From: Thermicanus aegyptius DSM 12793
Lineage (GTDB): Bacteria > Bacillota > Bacilli > Thermicanales > Thermicanaceae
Length of the DNA stretch: 64,000 nucleotides
Direction: 5' to 3'
Assembly: GCF_000510645.1 (NCBI RefSeq)
Contig: NZ_KI783301.1
Span: 2,237,051-2,301,050, forward strand
The notes beneath the pieces were generated by a model. It was not told the origin of the DNA. It saw only the letters and a list, made by a program, of their open reading frames with translations, and did not search any database. The translations under genes and the position numbers were made by a program. Below are positions 41,136-50,767 of this stretch, one piece after another. The number at the start of each line of letters is the position of its first letter. Positions within the stretch are counted from its first letter, which is position 1.

Positions 41136-41930
41136 TTAATTCCCCTTGATCTGTTCCTTCACCCCGGCAAAAGTTCGGCGATGGGCAGGGCAGATCCCGT
41201 AACGGGCAATCGCCTCCAGGTGTTCCCGAGTCCCATACCCCACATTCCGCTCAAAGCCATACATAGGGTACTCTTCGGCCAGCCGCATCATATAACGATC
41301 CCTCGCCACTTTCGCCACCACGGAAGCCGCGGCGATGGAGATGCTCTTCCCATCCCCTCCGACGATGGAACGTTGCGGCAGATGGATCGGCAAAGAGAGA
41401 GCGTCAATCAGGAGGTATTGGGGAGGATGAGGAAGAGAGGTGACCGCCTCGACCATCGCCTTTTTGGTGGCATTCAGAATATTGATTTGATCGATTTCCT
41501 CCGGGTAGACCCAGCCTAACCCGATCGCAACCGCATTTTTTCGGATCTCCTCTTCAAATCGTTCCCGTTCCACAGGCGTAAGTTGTTTTGAATCATTTAA
41601 ACCGGGAAGATAAAATTCAGGGGAGAGGATGACGGCGGCGCTTACCACCGGGCCGGCCAAGGGCCCCCTACCCACCTCATCGATCCCGGCGATATAGAGA
41701 TAACCGGCCGCCCACAGTTCCTGCTCATAATGGCTCAATTCCCTCCAATGCCTTCGTTCCTCTTCCCGGCGTTCCCGAACTTTCTTCACCTGGGCAAGAA
41801 GCTTCTTCACACCTTCCCGTCCATCCTCCCGTACCATGCTCTCCCATTCTTCATCCACCAGAAAATCCACCGATTCCAAATAAGCACGCATCTCACCGAT
41901 GGTTTGCCGCTTCCTATTTTCCATACCCAT
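41136..41930 (-). CDS. rnhB: Ribonuclease HII
   Basis: 264 residues. The catalytic motif AGIDEVGRGPLAGPVVSAAV holds D84-E85, followed by LNDSKQLTPVERERFEEEI and SIVGGDGKSISIAAASVVAK. It removes ribonucleotides from DNA. An N-terminal ~75-residue extension is the Bacillus-type substrate-binding domain. Confidence 0.95.
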   Translation of the reverse strand: MGMENRKRQTIGEMRAYLESVDFLVDEEWESMVREDGREGVKKLLAQVKKVRERREEERRHWRELSHYEQELWAAGYLYIAGIDEVGRGPLAGPVVSAAVILSPEFYLPGLNDSKQLTPVERERFEEEIRKNAVAIGLGWVYPEEIDQINILNATKKAMVEAVTSLPHPPQYLLIDALSLPIHLPQRSIVGGDGKSISIAAASVVAKVARDRYMMRLAEEYPMYGFERNVGYGTREHLEAIARYGICPAHRRTFAGVKEQIKGN

Positions 41931-41999
41931 CCCACGCCATCTTTGAAGAAGTTCCCATGTGAACCCCGAAGGCGCCGATGCACCTCCATCTTTACTCCT

Positions 42000-42860
42000 T
42001 TAGAACTCCGCCGCATCTCCCGGGCTCTCCAAGGAGATGGGACCTAACTTTCCATTTCGCAACTCCTTCAGAAATAGATCGGCACTCCGCTCCATATCTA
42101 CTTCGCCGCCACGGCGGAGGATTCCTCTTTTTCTCCCAATCTCCTCCAAAATTTGCAGGGGATCGGATACCCCCTCCTCCAAACCATATCGCTCCACAAG
42201 CCGCTTTTCATAGCGTTCCTTCATGATTTTTAACGTAAAGAGGGCCACATCATAAATATCGAGGATTTCGTCCCGGATGGCACCTGTGGCGGCAAGGAGA
42301 TACCCTACCCGTTCCTCCCCAAATTTGGGCCAAAGGATCCCAGGGGTATCAAGAAGATCCAGGTTCTTCCCTGTTTTGATCCACTGCTGGGACTTTGTCA
42401 CCCCAGGGCGATCCCCGGTCTGGGCAACACTTCGCTTCGCCAGGCGGTTGATGAGGGAGGATTTTCCCACATTGGGGATCCCTACGATCATCGCTCGGAT
42501 GGCACGGCCTTTCATCCCCTTCGCCTGCCGTTTATCCTGAACGGATTGGGTTAAGGATTCAGCCAATTTGGGAATCGTCTCCAACCCACGGCCGCTTAAC
42601 GAGTCGATCGGTAACGCATGTCCCCCTTTTCGCTCAAAAAAGGAGACCCACTCCTTCGTCACCGCCGGGTCGGAAAGATCATATTTGTTAAGAAGAATGA
42701 TGCGGGGCTTATGACCCACAATCTCGTCCATCATAGGATTTTGAGAGGCGGAAGGGATCCGGGCGTCAAGAAGCTCAAAAACTATGTCGATGATCTTCAG
42801 CCTCTCCTCCACTTGACGTCGTGCCTTCGCCATATGCCCCGGGAACCATTGGATCGTCAT
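42000..42860 (-). CDS. rbgA: Ribosome biogenesis GTPase RbgA (YlqF)
   Basis: 286 residues with the circularly permuted GTPase order: NKYD (G4) before GIPNVGKSSLINRLA (G1) and DTPGI (G3). QWFPGHMAKARRQV at the N-terminus is diagnostic. Required for late 50S assembly in Bacillus. Next to rnhB, as in B. subtilis. Confidence 0.95.
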   Translation of the reverse strand: MTIQWFPGHMAKARRQVEERLKIIDIVFELLDARIPSASQNPMMDEIVGHKPRIILLNKYDLSDPAVTKEWVSFFERKGGHALPIDSLSGRGLETIPKLAESLTQSVQDKRQAKGMKGRAIRAMIVGIPNVGKSSLINRLAKRSVAQTGDRPGVTKSQQWIKTGKNLDLLDTPGILWPKFGEERVGYLLAATGAIRDEILDIYDVALFTLKIMKERYEKRLVERYGLEEGVSDPLQILEEIGRKRGILRRGGEVDMERSADLFLKELRNGKLGPISLESPGDAAEF

Positions 42861-42861
42861 A

Positions 42862-43503
42862 TTACCACCACGAGTGAAGAAGTCGTATTTGATCGATGGG
42901 CCAGAAGGAAAGATCCGCCCGTCCCACCACCCGGTCTAAAGAGATGGGGCCTAAGATGCGGCTATCGGTGCTGTTTACCCGGTTATCCCCGAGGACAAAA
43001 ACCGTCCCATCCGGGACCCGGTCGACGGTGAAATCATTGGTGTAGGGGCCCGGTCCTTTCCAAGCCGCTTTATTCTTCTCGAGATACGTCTCCGGAACCT
43101 CTTTCCCGTTTATGTACAGGCGATCCCCTTTCATCTCAATCCGATCACCGGCCACACCGATCACCCGCTTGATAAAATCCTTGCCTTGAATCGCATGGAA
43201 GACGATAATATCTCCCCGCTGGGGCGGATGAAAGAGATAGACGATCTTATTGACGATTAAGCGCTCCTGGTTTTGCAAGGTCTCTTTCATCGATTCCCCA
43301 TCCACGATCGTTGGCGCAAAAAGGAAGGTTCGAATGAGATAGGCGAGCAAAAGGGCGATGGCGATTGCCTTCGTCCAATCCCAAACCTCACCTAAGAAAC
43401 CTCTCCTCTCCTTTTCTTTTATCGCCTCTTCTTGAAGGGATTCCTGCTCGGGAAATTCCTTCCGTTCGGATGGGCTAAACTCTTTCTGGTCCATACATTT
43501 CAC
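42862..43503 (-). CDS. lepB: Type I signal peptidase
   Basis: 213 residues. One N-terminal membrane helix (AIAIALLLAYLIRTFLF), catalytic Ser71 in TIVDGESMKETL and Lys112 in DFIKRVIGVAGD, then VPDGTVFVLGDNRVNSTDSR. Bacillus-type SipS/LepB. The gap to rbgA is one base. It lies between rplS and rbgA, an arrangement known in several Bacillales. Confidence 0.94.
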   Translation of the reverse strand: MKCMDQKEFSPSERKEFPEQESLQEEAIKEKERRGFLGEVWDWTKAIAIALLLAYLIRTFLFAPTIVDGESMKETLQNQERLIVNKIVYLFHPPQRGDIIVFHAIQGKDFIKRVIGVAGDRIEMKGDRLYINGKEVPETYLEKNKAAWKGPGPYTNDFTVDRVPDGTVFVLGDNRVNSTDSRILGPISLDRVVGRADLSFWPIDQIRLLHSWW

Positions 43504-43570
43504 CTGCCGTAACCGTTAAGTTTAGTCTATAAAACGAGGGCCGGATCACTCCAACCTAATGACGTTATAC

Positions 43571-43600
43571 AAAAAAGGACTTGTTGGTACAAGTCCTTTT
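43571..43600 (-). terminator. Terminator between rplS and lepB
   Basis: AAAAGGACTTGT-ACCA-ACAAGTCCTTTTTT on the minus strand, a perfect stem with a T-run. It would end or attenuate the rplS transcript before lepB. Confidence 0.85.
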
Positions 43601-43617
43601 CCTGTTTTCGGTGTCGG

Positions 43618-43962
43618 TTATCTGCGAGCTTCCTTTATCCGGGCAGCCTTACCTCTCAGGTTGCGCAGATAATATAGTTTGGCCCGCCGCACCTTTCCAC
43701 GCTTTACGACTTCAATCTTATCGATCTTTGGAGAGTGGATGGGAAAAGTACGTTCTACCCCTACTCCATAAGAAATTTTGCGGACGGTGAACGTCTCGCT
43801 GATCCCGCCGCCTTGGCGTTTAATCACAACGCCCTCAAAAACCTGGATTCGTTCCCGCTGTCCTTCAATCACTTTCACATGGACTCGGACGCTGTCTCCA
43901 GGACGGAACTCGGGAAGATTGGTCTTTAGTTGATCTTGCGTTAATTCCCTTATCAAATCCAT
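43618..43962 (-). CDS. rplS: Ribosomal protein bL19
   Basis: 114 residues; [40 protein letters not shown] and [20 protein letters not shown] are unmistakable. GGAGGGAAT upstream. Normally directly after trmD, but here separated from it by about 4.7 kb of inserted genes. Confidence 0.97.
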   Translation of the reverse strand: MDLIRELTQDQLKTNLPEFRPGDSVRVHVKVIEGQRERIQVFEGVVIKRQGGGISETFTVRKISYGVGVERTFPIHSPKIDKIEVVKRGKVRRAKLYYLRNLRGKAARIKEARR

Positions 43963-44114
43963 TTTATTCCCTCCTTCCTCACAAGACGTTCGTCACTCAT
44001 TCCGAGGAGAGGACCGTCGTTCTACCCCAAACCGACACATTGGGTATTTTATCATAGAAGTGGGGAGAGTTCAACTGCTTTAATCCTTTTCGGCGTTTTC
44101 GTTTTTTGATCCGA

Positions 44115-46040
44115 TCACCCTGAAAAACCGGCATCTGTACTCGTAGACAAAGAGAGAGATGAAATCACCCTCTTTTTCGGATCCGGTGAAGAAAACTGGC
44201 TCTCGTAGAGATCTGCATAAAAACCTCTTTGAGCAAGCAATTCCCGATGGGTTCCCTGTTCCACGATGCGGCCATGGTTCATCACCAGGATGAGATCTGC
44301 CTCGCGAATGGTTGAGAGGCGATGAGCGATGACGAAGCTGGTCCGGCCCTTCATCAGGAAGTCCATCCCCCTTTGGATGAGCAGTTCCGTCCGGGGATCC
44401 ACATTGCTCGTCGCCTCATCCAGGATGAGAATCGGCGGATTGGCCAAGAACGCCCTGGCAATCGTCAGGAGCTGCTTTTCCCCTTGGGAGAGATTAGAAG
44501 CTTCTTCGTTTAAGAGGGTATCATACCCTTCCGGCAAGGAACGGATAAAGGAATCGGCGTGCGCCAATTTGGCCGCATGAATGATCTCTTCTTCGGTTGC
44601 ATTTTCCCGTCCATAGGCGATATTCTCCCGGATCGTGCCGTGGAAGAGCCATGTATCCTGAAGCACCATGCCGAACAGGCGCCGCAGATTCTCCCGTTTC
44701 ATCTCCCGGATATCCACGCCGTCAATGGCAATCCTCCCCTGATCCACATCATAAAATCGGAGAAGCAGATTGACCAAGGTGGTCTTTCCCGCGCCGGTGG
44801 GACCCACGATGGCAATCCTTTTCCCGGGGCTTACGGTAAGATTAAAATCCTCAATCACCGGATTCTCTCTGTTGTAGCCAAAGGTAACATGCTCAAAAGT
44901 AACCTCGCCACCTTCAGCCGGTCGAACATCCTTCTCCTCAGGTACCTCCTCCTCTTCGTCCAACAGCTCAAAGACCCGCTCCGCAGAGGCGATGGTGGCC
45001 TGGATGACGTTCGCAATATTGGCCGCCTGGATGATGGGTTGGCTAAACTGCCGCATATAGGAGATAAAGGCTTGGACGTCTCCGATCTCGATCGCACGCC
45101 TCATCACCAGAATCCCCCCCAGGACGCTGACCAGCACATAACCGATGTTATTCACGAAGGAGATCGCCGGCCAGATGATCCCGGAGATAAATTGGGCCTT
45201 CCACCCCGCATCATACAAATTCTCATTCAACTTTTTAAATGTTTCAATCGAACGCCTCTCCCTGCCGAAAGCCTTTACGATCAAATGGCCGGTAAACATC
45301 TCTTCCACGTGGGCGTTTAATTCTCCCAACGCTTTTTGCTGACCGGCAAATTGAATTTGTGACCGCTTCGCAATCCCTGCAGTGGCCAGGACGGAAAGAG
45401 GCAGGGTAAACAGGGCAATGAGGGTCATGAGCGGGCTGATGAGAAACATCATGGCCAAGATCCCGATGAAACTTATGAAGGAAGCAATCATCTGGGTGAG
45501 GCCTTGTTGCAACGTAGAACTGATCATATCCACATCATTGGTCACTCTGCTCAAGATTTCTCCATGGGGTCTTGAGTCGTAAAATTTCAGAGGAAGCCGG
45601 GATAACTTTTCGCTAATATCTTTTCTTAAGGCGTAAACCGTCCTCTGGGAAACCCCTGCCATGATCCACTGTTGGAAATAGCTAAAAAGAGCACTGATGA
45701 GATAGAGGAGGAGCAAGAGGAGAATGATGCGGAATATGGCGTTAAAATCAATTCTTGCCCCAGGAACTCCCTGCATTTTGGCCAACCAGCCCTTAAAGAG
45801 GATGGTGGTTATGTCCCCGGTGAGCTTCGGGCTGATGATGCTAAAGAGGGTACTTAAGAGGGCCATGAGAAAGACAACGATGAGAAAGAAACGCTGGGGC
45901 TTCAAATAGGTGAGAAGGCGCCGAAGGGTACCTCGGAAATTCTTCACTTTCGCAGGGGGCATCATCCCCATTCCTCCATGCATGCCGCCTCCGAAAGGTC
46001 CTCGTTGTTGCGGTGAATGTCCGCTCCCTCCCCTGCTCAT
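44115..46040 (-). CDS. ABC exporter half, canonical site (TM288-like)
   Basis: 641 residues: a GM-rich N-terminal extension (GGGMHGGMGMMPP), six membrane helices, and an ATPase domain with Walker A VGPTGAGKTTL, signature LSQGEKQLLTIARA, Walker B ILILDEATSN with catalytic Glu, and H-loop FVIAHRLSTI. Together with the upstream gene it forms a heterodimeric type IV exporter for lipids or drugs. Start overlaps the partner's stop by 4 bp. Confidence 0.9.
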   Translation of the reverse strand: MSRGGSGHSPQQRGPFGGGMHGGMGMMPPAKVKNFRGTLRRLLTYLKPQRFFLIVVFLMALLSTLFSIISPKLTGDITTILFKGWLAKMQGVPGARIDFNAIFRIILLLLLLYLISALFSYFQQWIMAGVSQRTVYALRKDISEKLSRLPLKFYDSRPHGEILSRVTNDVDMISSTLQQGLTQMIASFISFIGILAMMFLISPLMTLIALFTLPLSVLATAGIAKRSQIQFAGQQKALGELNAHVEEMFTGHLIVKAFGRERRSIETFKKLNENLYDAGWKAQFISGIIWPAISFVNNIGYVLVSVLGGILVMRRAIEIGDVQAFISYMRQFSQPIIQAANIANVIQATIASAERVFELLDEEEEVPEEKDVRPAEGGEVTFEHVTFGYNRENPVIEDFNLTVSPGKRIAIVGPTGAGKTTLVNLLLRFYDVDQGRIAIDGVDIREMKRENLRRLFGMVLQDTWLFHGTIRENIAYGRENATEEEIIHAAKLAHADSFIRSLPEGYDTLLNEEASNLSQGEKQLLTIARAFLANPPILILDEATSNVDPRTELLIQRGMDFLMKGRTSFVIAHRLSTIREADLILVMNHGRIVEQGTHRELLAQRGFYADLYESQFSSPDPKKRVISSLSLSTSTDAGFSG

Positions 46041-47800
46041 GCGATTTCCTCCTCCGTCCGTTGAGACGAAACGATTTCCCGGTAAACCGGGCAGGTCTCC
46101 AAAAGATCATGGTGTTTACCGTTACCGACCACCCGTCCTTCATCCAGGACGATGATCTGATCGGCATCCATGACCGTACGAACCCGTTGGGCTACGACGA
46201 TGACCGTTTTATCTTTCGTCACCTCTTTGAGCGCTTCCCTCACCTTCGCATCCGTTCGATAATCTAAAGCGGAGAAGGCATCATCAAAGAGATAAATCTC
46301 CGGCTTACGTGCCAGCGCCCTGGCGATGGCAAGTCGCTGTTTCTGTCCACCGGACAGGTTGGTTCCTCCCTGGGTGATCCTCGCTTCAACTCCCCCCTCC
46401 ATCTGTGAAACGAATTCGACAGCCTGAGCAGCCTCTAAAGCCGCATAAACTTCCTCATCGGTCGCCTCTTCTTTTCCAAAGCGGATATTTTCAGCGATGG
46501 TTCCGCTGAATAGAACCGCTTTCTGGGGAGCGTAACCGATGTTCTCCCGCAATCTCTCTTGGGGGATCTTTCGAATATCCACTCCATCCACACGGATCTC
46601 TCCTTCTTCCGGTTCGTAGAAGCGAAGAATCAGATTTAAGAGTGTCGTCTTTCCGGATCCGGTCCCCCCGATGATCGCCGTCACCTGACCGGGTTTGGCT
46701 TGGAAAGAGATTCTCTTTAATACCGGCTCCTCTGCTCCAGGATAGCGAAAGGTGACCTCCCGGAACTCCACTCCCCTTAGGCCCCGGGGATCGATCCTAT
46801 CCCCTTCGGGATCTTTGATCTGAGGAGTGGTCTCGAGAACTTCACGGATCCGGGCAGCGGAAGCAGAGGCCCTGGGGATCATAACGAACATCATGGAGAC
46901 CATCAAAAGGCTAAAGAGGATCATCATGGCGTATTGAATGAAGGCCATCAAGTCCCCTACCTGCATCTGCCCCTGATCGACCCGTATCCCTCCAAACCAA
47001 AGGATGGCCACAATGGTCCCATTCATGGTAAGCATGATGATGGGCATGAGGGATGCCAGGATCTGATTGACGCGGACGGCGGTTTTCGTCAAATCCCGGT
47101 TGGCTTGATCAAACCGTTCCTTTTCGTGGGCCATCTTGTGAAACGCCCGAATCACCCGAATGCCCGTCAGGTTTTCCCGCAAGACTACGTTTAACCGATC
47201 CAGCTTCTTCTGCATGGATTGAAAGAGGGGGATCCCTTTCGTGGCGATCACGCCGATCACCATCCCCAAAACAGGGAGGACCCCGATGAGTATCAAAGAG
47301 AGGAGGGGATCCTTGGAGACGGCCATCACCACCCCTCCAGCGAACATTAAGGGGGCGCTGATCATCATGCGCAGGAGCAAGAGAAGTACCTGTTGAACCT
47401 GAGTGATGTCGTTGCCGGTCCTCGTGATTAGAGAAGCCGTACCGATGCGGTCAAATTCATGGAGAGAAAATCCCTCGATTCGGGTAAAAAGCTCCGAGCG
47501 AAGATCTCTGCCGAAACCCACAGAGGTCTTGGCGCTGAAAAAACCTGCCGCCACAGATGCGACCATGCCGAGAATGGCAACGAGTAGCATCCACCCTCCT
47601 GTTTGTAAGATAAAGGGAAGATCTCCTTGCACCACCCCCACATCTACGATTTCAGCCATCAGTGTGGGAAGATATAGCTCCGTCATGGCCTGAAAGAAGA
47701 GCAGGATCAGGGTGAAGAAGACAAAGAGGCGATACGGTTTTAAAAAGCGAAGTAAACGAATCATTGGAAGATCCTCCCTATTTGCTGATCGCCGCCCCAC
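46037..47800 (-). CDS. ABC exporter half, degenerate site (TM287-like)
   Basis: 587 residues with six membrane helices and an ATPase domain: Walker A GGTGSGKTTL, signature LSGGQKQRLAIARAL. The Walker B is followed by Asp rather than Glu (IYLFDDAFSALD) and the H-loop His is Gln (VVAQRVRTV), the marks of the non-catalytic half of heterodimeric exporters such as TM287/TM288 and BmrC/BmrD. Substrate unknown; such pairs often export drugs. Confidence 0.9.
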   Translation of the reverse strand: MGRRSANREDLPMIRLLRFLKPYRLFVFFTLILLFFQAMTELYLPTLMAEIVDVGVVQGDLPFILQTGGWMLLVAILGMVASVAAGFFSAKTSVGFGRDLRSELFTRIEGFSLHEFDRIGTASLITRTGNDITQVQQVLLLLLRMMISAPLMFAGGVVMAVSKDPLLSLILIGVLPVLGMVIGVIATKGIPLFQSMQKKLDRLNVVLRENLTGIRVIRAFHKMAHEKERFDQANRDLTKTAVRVNQILASLMPIIMLTMNGTIVAILWFGGIRVDQGQMQVGDLMAFIQYAMMILFSLLMVSMMFVMIPRASASAARIREVLETTPQIKDPEGDRIDPRGLRGVEFREVTFRYPGAEEPVLKRISFQAKPGQVTAIIGGTGSGKTTLLNLILRFYEPEEGEIRVDGVDIRKIPQERLRENIGYAPQKAVLFSGTIAENIRFGKEEATDEEVYAALEAAQAVEFVSQMEGGVEARITQGGTNLSGGQKQRLAIARALARKPEIYLFDDAFSALDYRTDAKVREALKEVTKDKTVIVVAQRVRTVMDADQIIVLDEGRVVGNGKHHDLLETCPVYREIVSSQRTEEEIA

Positions 47801-48009
47801 TCTTCATCAATAAGATGGGACCGGTCAGCAGAGCGTTTTACGGGCATGGCTTCACGGGCCTATCATTCTTCTTTCTTCATGATTTCCACATCATTATAGC
47901 ATCTTTGGCCAAACGATGTTCTATCCCAAAATTCTTAAGCTGCTCCGGTGAAACTTCGTACCTGACGATTTTCTTTTTTCCTTTAACCGGCCCGACGGGT
48001 TCCTTCCTT

Positions 48010-48038
48010 TTGCTTCACCAAGCACAATAAGATATGAT
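48010..48038 (+). promoter_or_regulatory. Sigma-A promoter of folA
   Basis: TTGCTT, 17-bp spacer, TATGAT, ending 42 bp before the folA ATG. Confidence 0.6.
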
Positions 48039-48080
48039 TAGGCTATCATACGAACGATCCTAGAGAAAAAGGAGAAGGTT

Positions 48081-48569
48081 ATGATCTCTATCATCGTAGC
48101 CATGGGCCGAAATCGGGTGATCGGTAAGGGAAATCAACTTCCCTGGCACCTGCCGGCCGATCTGAATTATTTCAAAAAGATGACCATGGGGCACCCGATC
48201 GTGATGGGGAGGAAGACCTATGACGCCATAGGCAAACCCCTCCCTGGGAGGACCAACATCGTGGTTACCCGGGATCCGGCATGTAAAGCCGAAGGATGCA
48301 TCATCCTGCATTCTCTGGAGGAAGTATGGAGGAAATTCCGAGACCAAGATCTTTTTGTCATCGGCGGTGCCGAAATCTTTCGGCAAACCCTCTCCCTGGC
48401 CGACCGCCTCTACCTCACCCATATTGACCATCCCTTTTCAGGGGACCGGTTTTTCCCGGAATTAACGGAAGGGGACTGGCGGCTTATTTCCCGGGAAAAG
48501 GGAATAAAAAATGAGCGAAATCCCTACGATTATGAGTTCCTTCTGTATGAACGCATCCGCGCTGGCTAG
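48081..48569 (+). CDS. folA: Dihydrofolate reductase
   Basis: 162 residues: ISIIVAMGRNRVIGKGNQLP, WHLPADLNYFKKMTMGHPIV, MGRKTYDAIGKPLPGRTNIV, LFVIGGAEIFRQTL. Full length; reduces dihydrofolate. It is a single plus-strand gene without thyA beside it. AAGGAGAAGG precedes the ATG. Just downstream (48576-48605) a 14-bp unit, CAGGTGAATGAAAT-type, is repeated in tandem. Confidence 0.95.
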   Translation: MISIIVAMGRNRVIGKGNQLPWHLPADLNYFKKMTMGHPIVMGRKTYDAIGKPLPGRTNIVVTRDPACKAEGCIILHSLEEVWRKFRDQDLFVIGGAEIFRQTLSLADRLYLTHIDHPFSGDRFFPELTEGDWRLISREKGIKNERNPYDYEFLLYERIRAG

Positions 48570-48667
48570 GCATTTCAGGTGAATGAAATCCAGGTGAATG
48601 AAATCCGTCTTCTCCGGTAAAAACGAAGCCAATCTTCTCCTGTCCGCCTAAACCAATGGAACTTCGC

Positions 48668-49447
48668 TTAATCCCCCTCCGATCCTCTTCGCCCGTCTCT
48701 TTCATGGGTACCTTCTTCTCTCATTTCTCTCGAAAGAAGGAGGTCGGGTCTCCTCTCCCGAGTCCGTTCAAGGGACTTTTCCCGGCGCCATTCCTCAATC
48801 CTCCCGTGGTGACCGGAAAGAAGCACCTCCGGAACCTTCCATCCCCGGAAATCGGCGGGTCGGGTATATTGGGGATATTCGAGGAGACCATGGGAGAACG
48901 AATCCTCCTCCGGGGAGGAATCATTTCCCAAAACCCCTTTTCTCAGGCGGACGATGCTGTCGATCATCGCCATGGCGGCAATTTCCCCGCCGGTAAGGAC
49001 AAAATCCCCGATGGAATATTCATCGGTGACCAAATGTTCCCGAATCCGCTCATCATACCCTTCATAATGGCCACAGATAAAAATGAGACGTTCCTCTTCG
49101 GAAAGCTCTTTTGCTTTTTTCTGACGGAAAAGCTCCCCCTGGGGGGTGGTCAGGATCACCCGGGGGCGGCGCTCCTTTTTAGGCAGGGAAAGCCACTGGG
49201 AGAAGGCATCTTCCCCTCCCAGGAGATGTTCCAAGGCGAGATAAATGGGCTCAATCTGAAGGACCATCCCTCCGCCACCGCCGAAGGGGTAATCATCCAC
49301 CGTATGATGTTTGTTCGTGGAATAATCCCGGAAATTAATATAGGCAAACTCCACCAGACCCCGTTCATGAGCCTTCCCGAGAATGCTCTGCTTAAAAACG
49401 CAAGGAAACATCTCGGGAAAGAGGGTAAGAATTTCAATGCGCATCAT
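48668..49447 (-). CDS. trmD: tRNA (guanine-N1)-methyltransferase TrmD
   Basis: 259 residues, SPOUT fold: [77 protein letters not shown]. Makes m1G37 in tRNAs. Start overlaps rimM by 4 bp. The C-terminus is lengthened by a charged tail ([19 protein letters not shown]). Confidence 0.95.
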   Translation of the reverse strand: MMRIEILTLFPEMFPCVFKQSILGKAHERGLVEFAYINFRDYSTNKHHTVDDYPFGGGGGMVLQIEPIYLALEHLLGGEDAFSQWLSLPKKERRPRVILTTPQGELFRQKKAKELSEEERLIFICGHYEGYDERIREHLVTDEYSIGDFVLTGGEIAAMAMIDSIVRLRKGVLGNDSSPEEDSFSHGLLEYPQYTRPADFRGWKVPEVLLSGHHGRIEEWRREKSLERTRERRPDLLLSREMREEGTHERDGRRGSEGD

Positions 49448-49965
49448 TGATCCAACCCTTCCAATAGATGAACCACCACTTTCTCATTCACAAGATCCAC
49501 CTTTTTAATGCACTCATCGATATAGGGCAGGAGGAGATCCGATCGGTTCGGACGGCTGACCACCCAGACATCATTTGCCCCCGGTTGAAGGATCTCCTTC
49601 ACCACCCCGACTCTCTCCCCCTCTTCCGTCTCTACCGTGAGGCCAATAATCTGGTCAAAGTAGTACTCCCCAGGAGGGAGGGGCTTCCGTTCCCTCTCAC
49701 TTACCTTAAGCAAAGAGCCCTTCCATTTCTCCACCGTATTCCTATCGTCATAACCCTTAAACTTCAAGATCTCAAACTGCTTATGAGAACGATGAGACTC
49801 CAAGGAGAGGGGTAAAGGGGATGAGCCATCCTCAGTGAAGAGATAAAGCGTCGCACCGGGGGTAAAGCGTTCCTCGGGAAAATCCGTCGTGGAGATCACC
49901 CGAAGTTCCCCACGTATGCCGTGGGTATTTACAATTTTTCCTACGGTGTAGAACTTCTCCGCCAT
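49444..49965 (-). CDS. rimM: 16S rRNA processing protein RimM
   Basis: 173 residues from the ATG at 49965 (GGGAGG upstream). [20 protein letters not shown] begins the RimM domain and [20 protein letters not shown] the PRC-barrel. Helps 30S maturation. The frame is open further upstream without support. Confidence 0.94.
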   Translation of the reverse strand: MAEKFYTVGKIVNTHGIRGELRVISTTDFPEERFTPGATLYLFTEDGSSPLPLSLESHRSHKQFEILKFKGYDDRNTVEKWKGSLLKVSERERKPLPPGEYYFDQIIGLTVETEEGERVGVVKEILQPGANDVWVVSRPNRSDLLLPYIDECIKKVDLVNEKVVVHLLEGLDQ

Positions 49966-50075
49966 TCCATGCCTCCCGTGTTGTTTTCTCTTTTCTTTTA
50001 TGTAAGCAACTGAAACAAAAAGGCATCCGAGAATTGAGCGATAAAACGCAAAAAGGAGGGGATCTCCCCTCCCCA

Positions 50076-50303
50076 CTATAAAATCTCCAGCATGACCCTC
50101 CGGGAATTTTTCCCCGCCGCCGCAATCATGACGGTACGGATCGCCTTGGCAATCTTGCCCTGCTTCCCGATCACCTTTCCCATATCATCGGGATGAACCG
50201 TTAGCTCATAAAGGATCCCCTTCTCTATCTCCACCTCTGTCACCCGCACATACTCGGGATGATCGACCAATGCTTTGGCAATCGTCTCTATCAATTCCTT
50301 CAA
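50076..50303 (-). CDS. khpA: KH-domain RNA-binding protein KhpA (YlqC)
   Basis: 75 residues; KH motif with the GxxG loop in MGKVIGKQGKIAKAI. In the same place as B. subtilis ylqC, between rpsP and rimM. The ylqD gene usually found next to it is missing. Confidence 0.92.
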   Translation of the reverse strand: MKELIETIAKALVDHPEYVRVTEVEIEKGILYELTVHPDDMGKVIGKQGKIAKAIRTVMIAAAGKNSRRVMLEIL

Positions 50304-50430
50304 GGCTGTTCACGCCTCCTCACCCCCTAAGGATCGGCGCATCCCTGCCTCCTTAAAAGGGTCGATCTTTCCACTTACACTTCAACATCAACAATCCACT
50401 TCCACAAAACCGGCTTTTTCTCCCGAACCC

Positions 50431-50706
50431 TTACGCTTTTTTTCTCTTTTGTTCATGAAGCTTTTTCATGATTCCCGCTTTGGAAAAGAGGCTCCGGACG
50501 GTATCGGTAGGTTGCGCGCCGGTCAAGAGCCATTTCATGGCCTTTTCTTCATTGATCTTTACCTCCGCCGGATGAGTTAGGGGATTGTAAGTCCCAATCT
50601 CATCGATAAACCGCCCATCCCGGGGGGAAAGGGAATCGGCCACCACCACGCGGTAAAAAGGAGCTTTCTTTGAACCCATTCTTCTTAAACGAATTTTAAC
50701 TGCCAT
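50431..50706 (-). CDS. rpsP: Ribosomal protein bS16
   Basis: 91 residues: [60 protein letters not shown]. Standard length and context after ffh. Confidence 0.97.
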   Translation of the reverse strand: MAVKIRLRRMGSKKAPFYRVVVADSLSPRDGRFIDEIGTYNPLTHPAEVKINEEKAMKWLLTGAQPTDTVRSLFSKAGIMKKLHEQKRKKA

Positions 50707-50767
50707 GACGATTCCTCCTTAAATTGATGAAAGATCCTCTTGCAAAGAAAAATTCGATTTATTTTTC

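Noticed and set aside
44559..45320. 253-codon plus-strand frame opposite the ABC exporter
   Set aside because: Antisense shadow of the nucleotide-binding domain of a well-supported gene.
48656..49450. 264-codon plus-strand frame opposite trmD
   Set aside because: Mirror of trmD with proline-rich nonsense composition; trmD has all its motifs.
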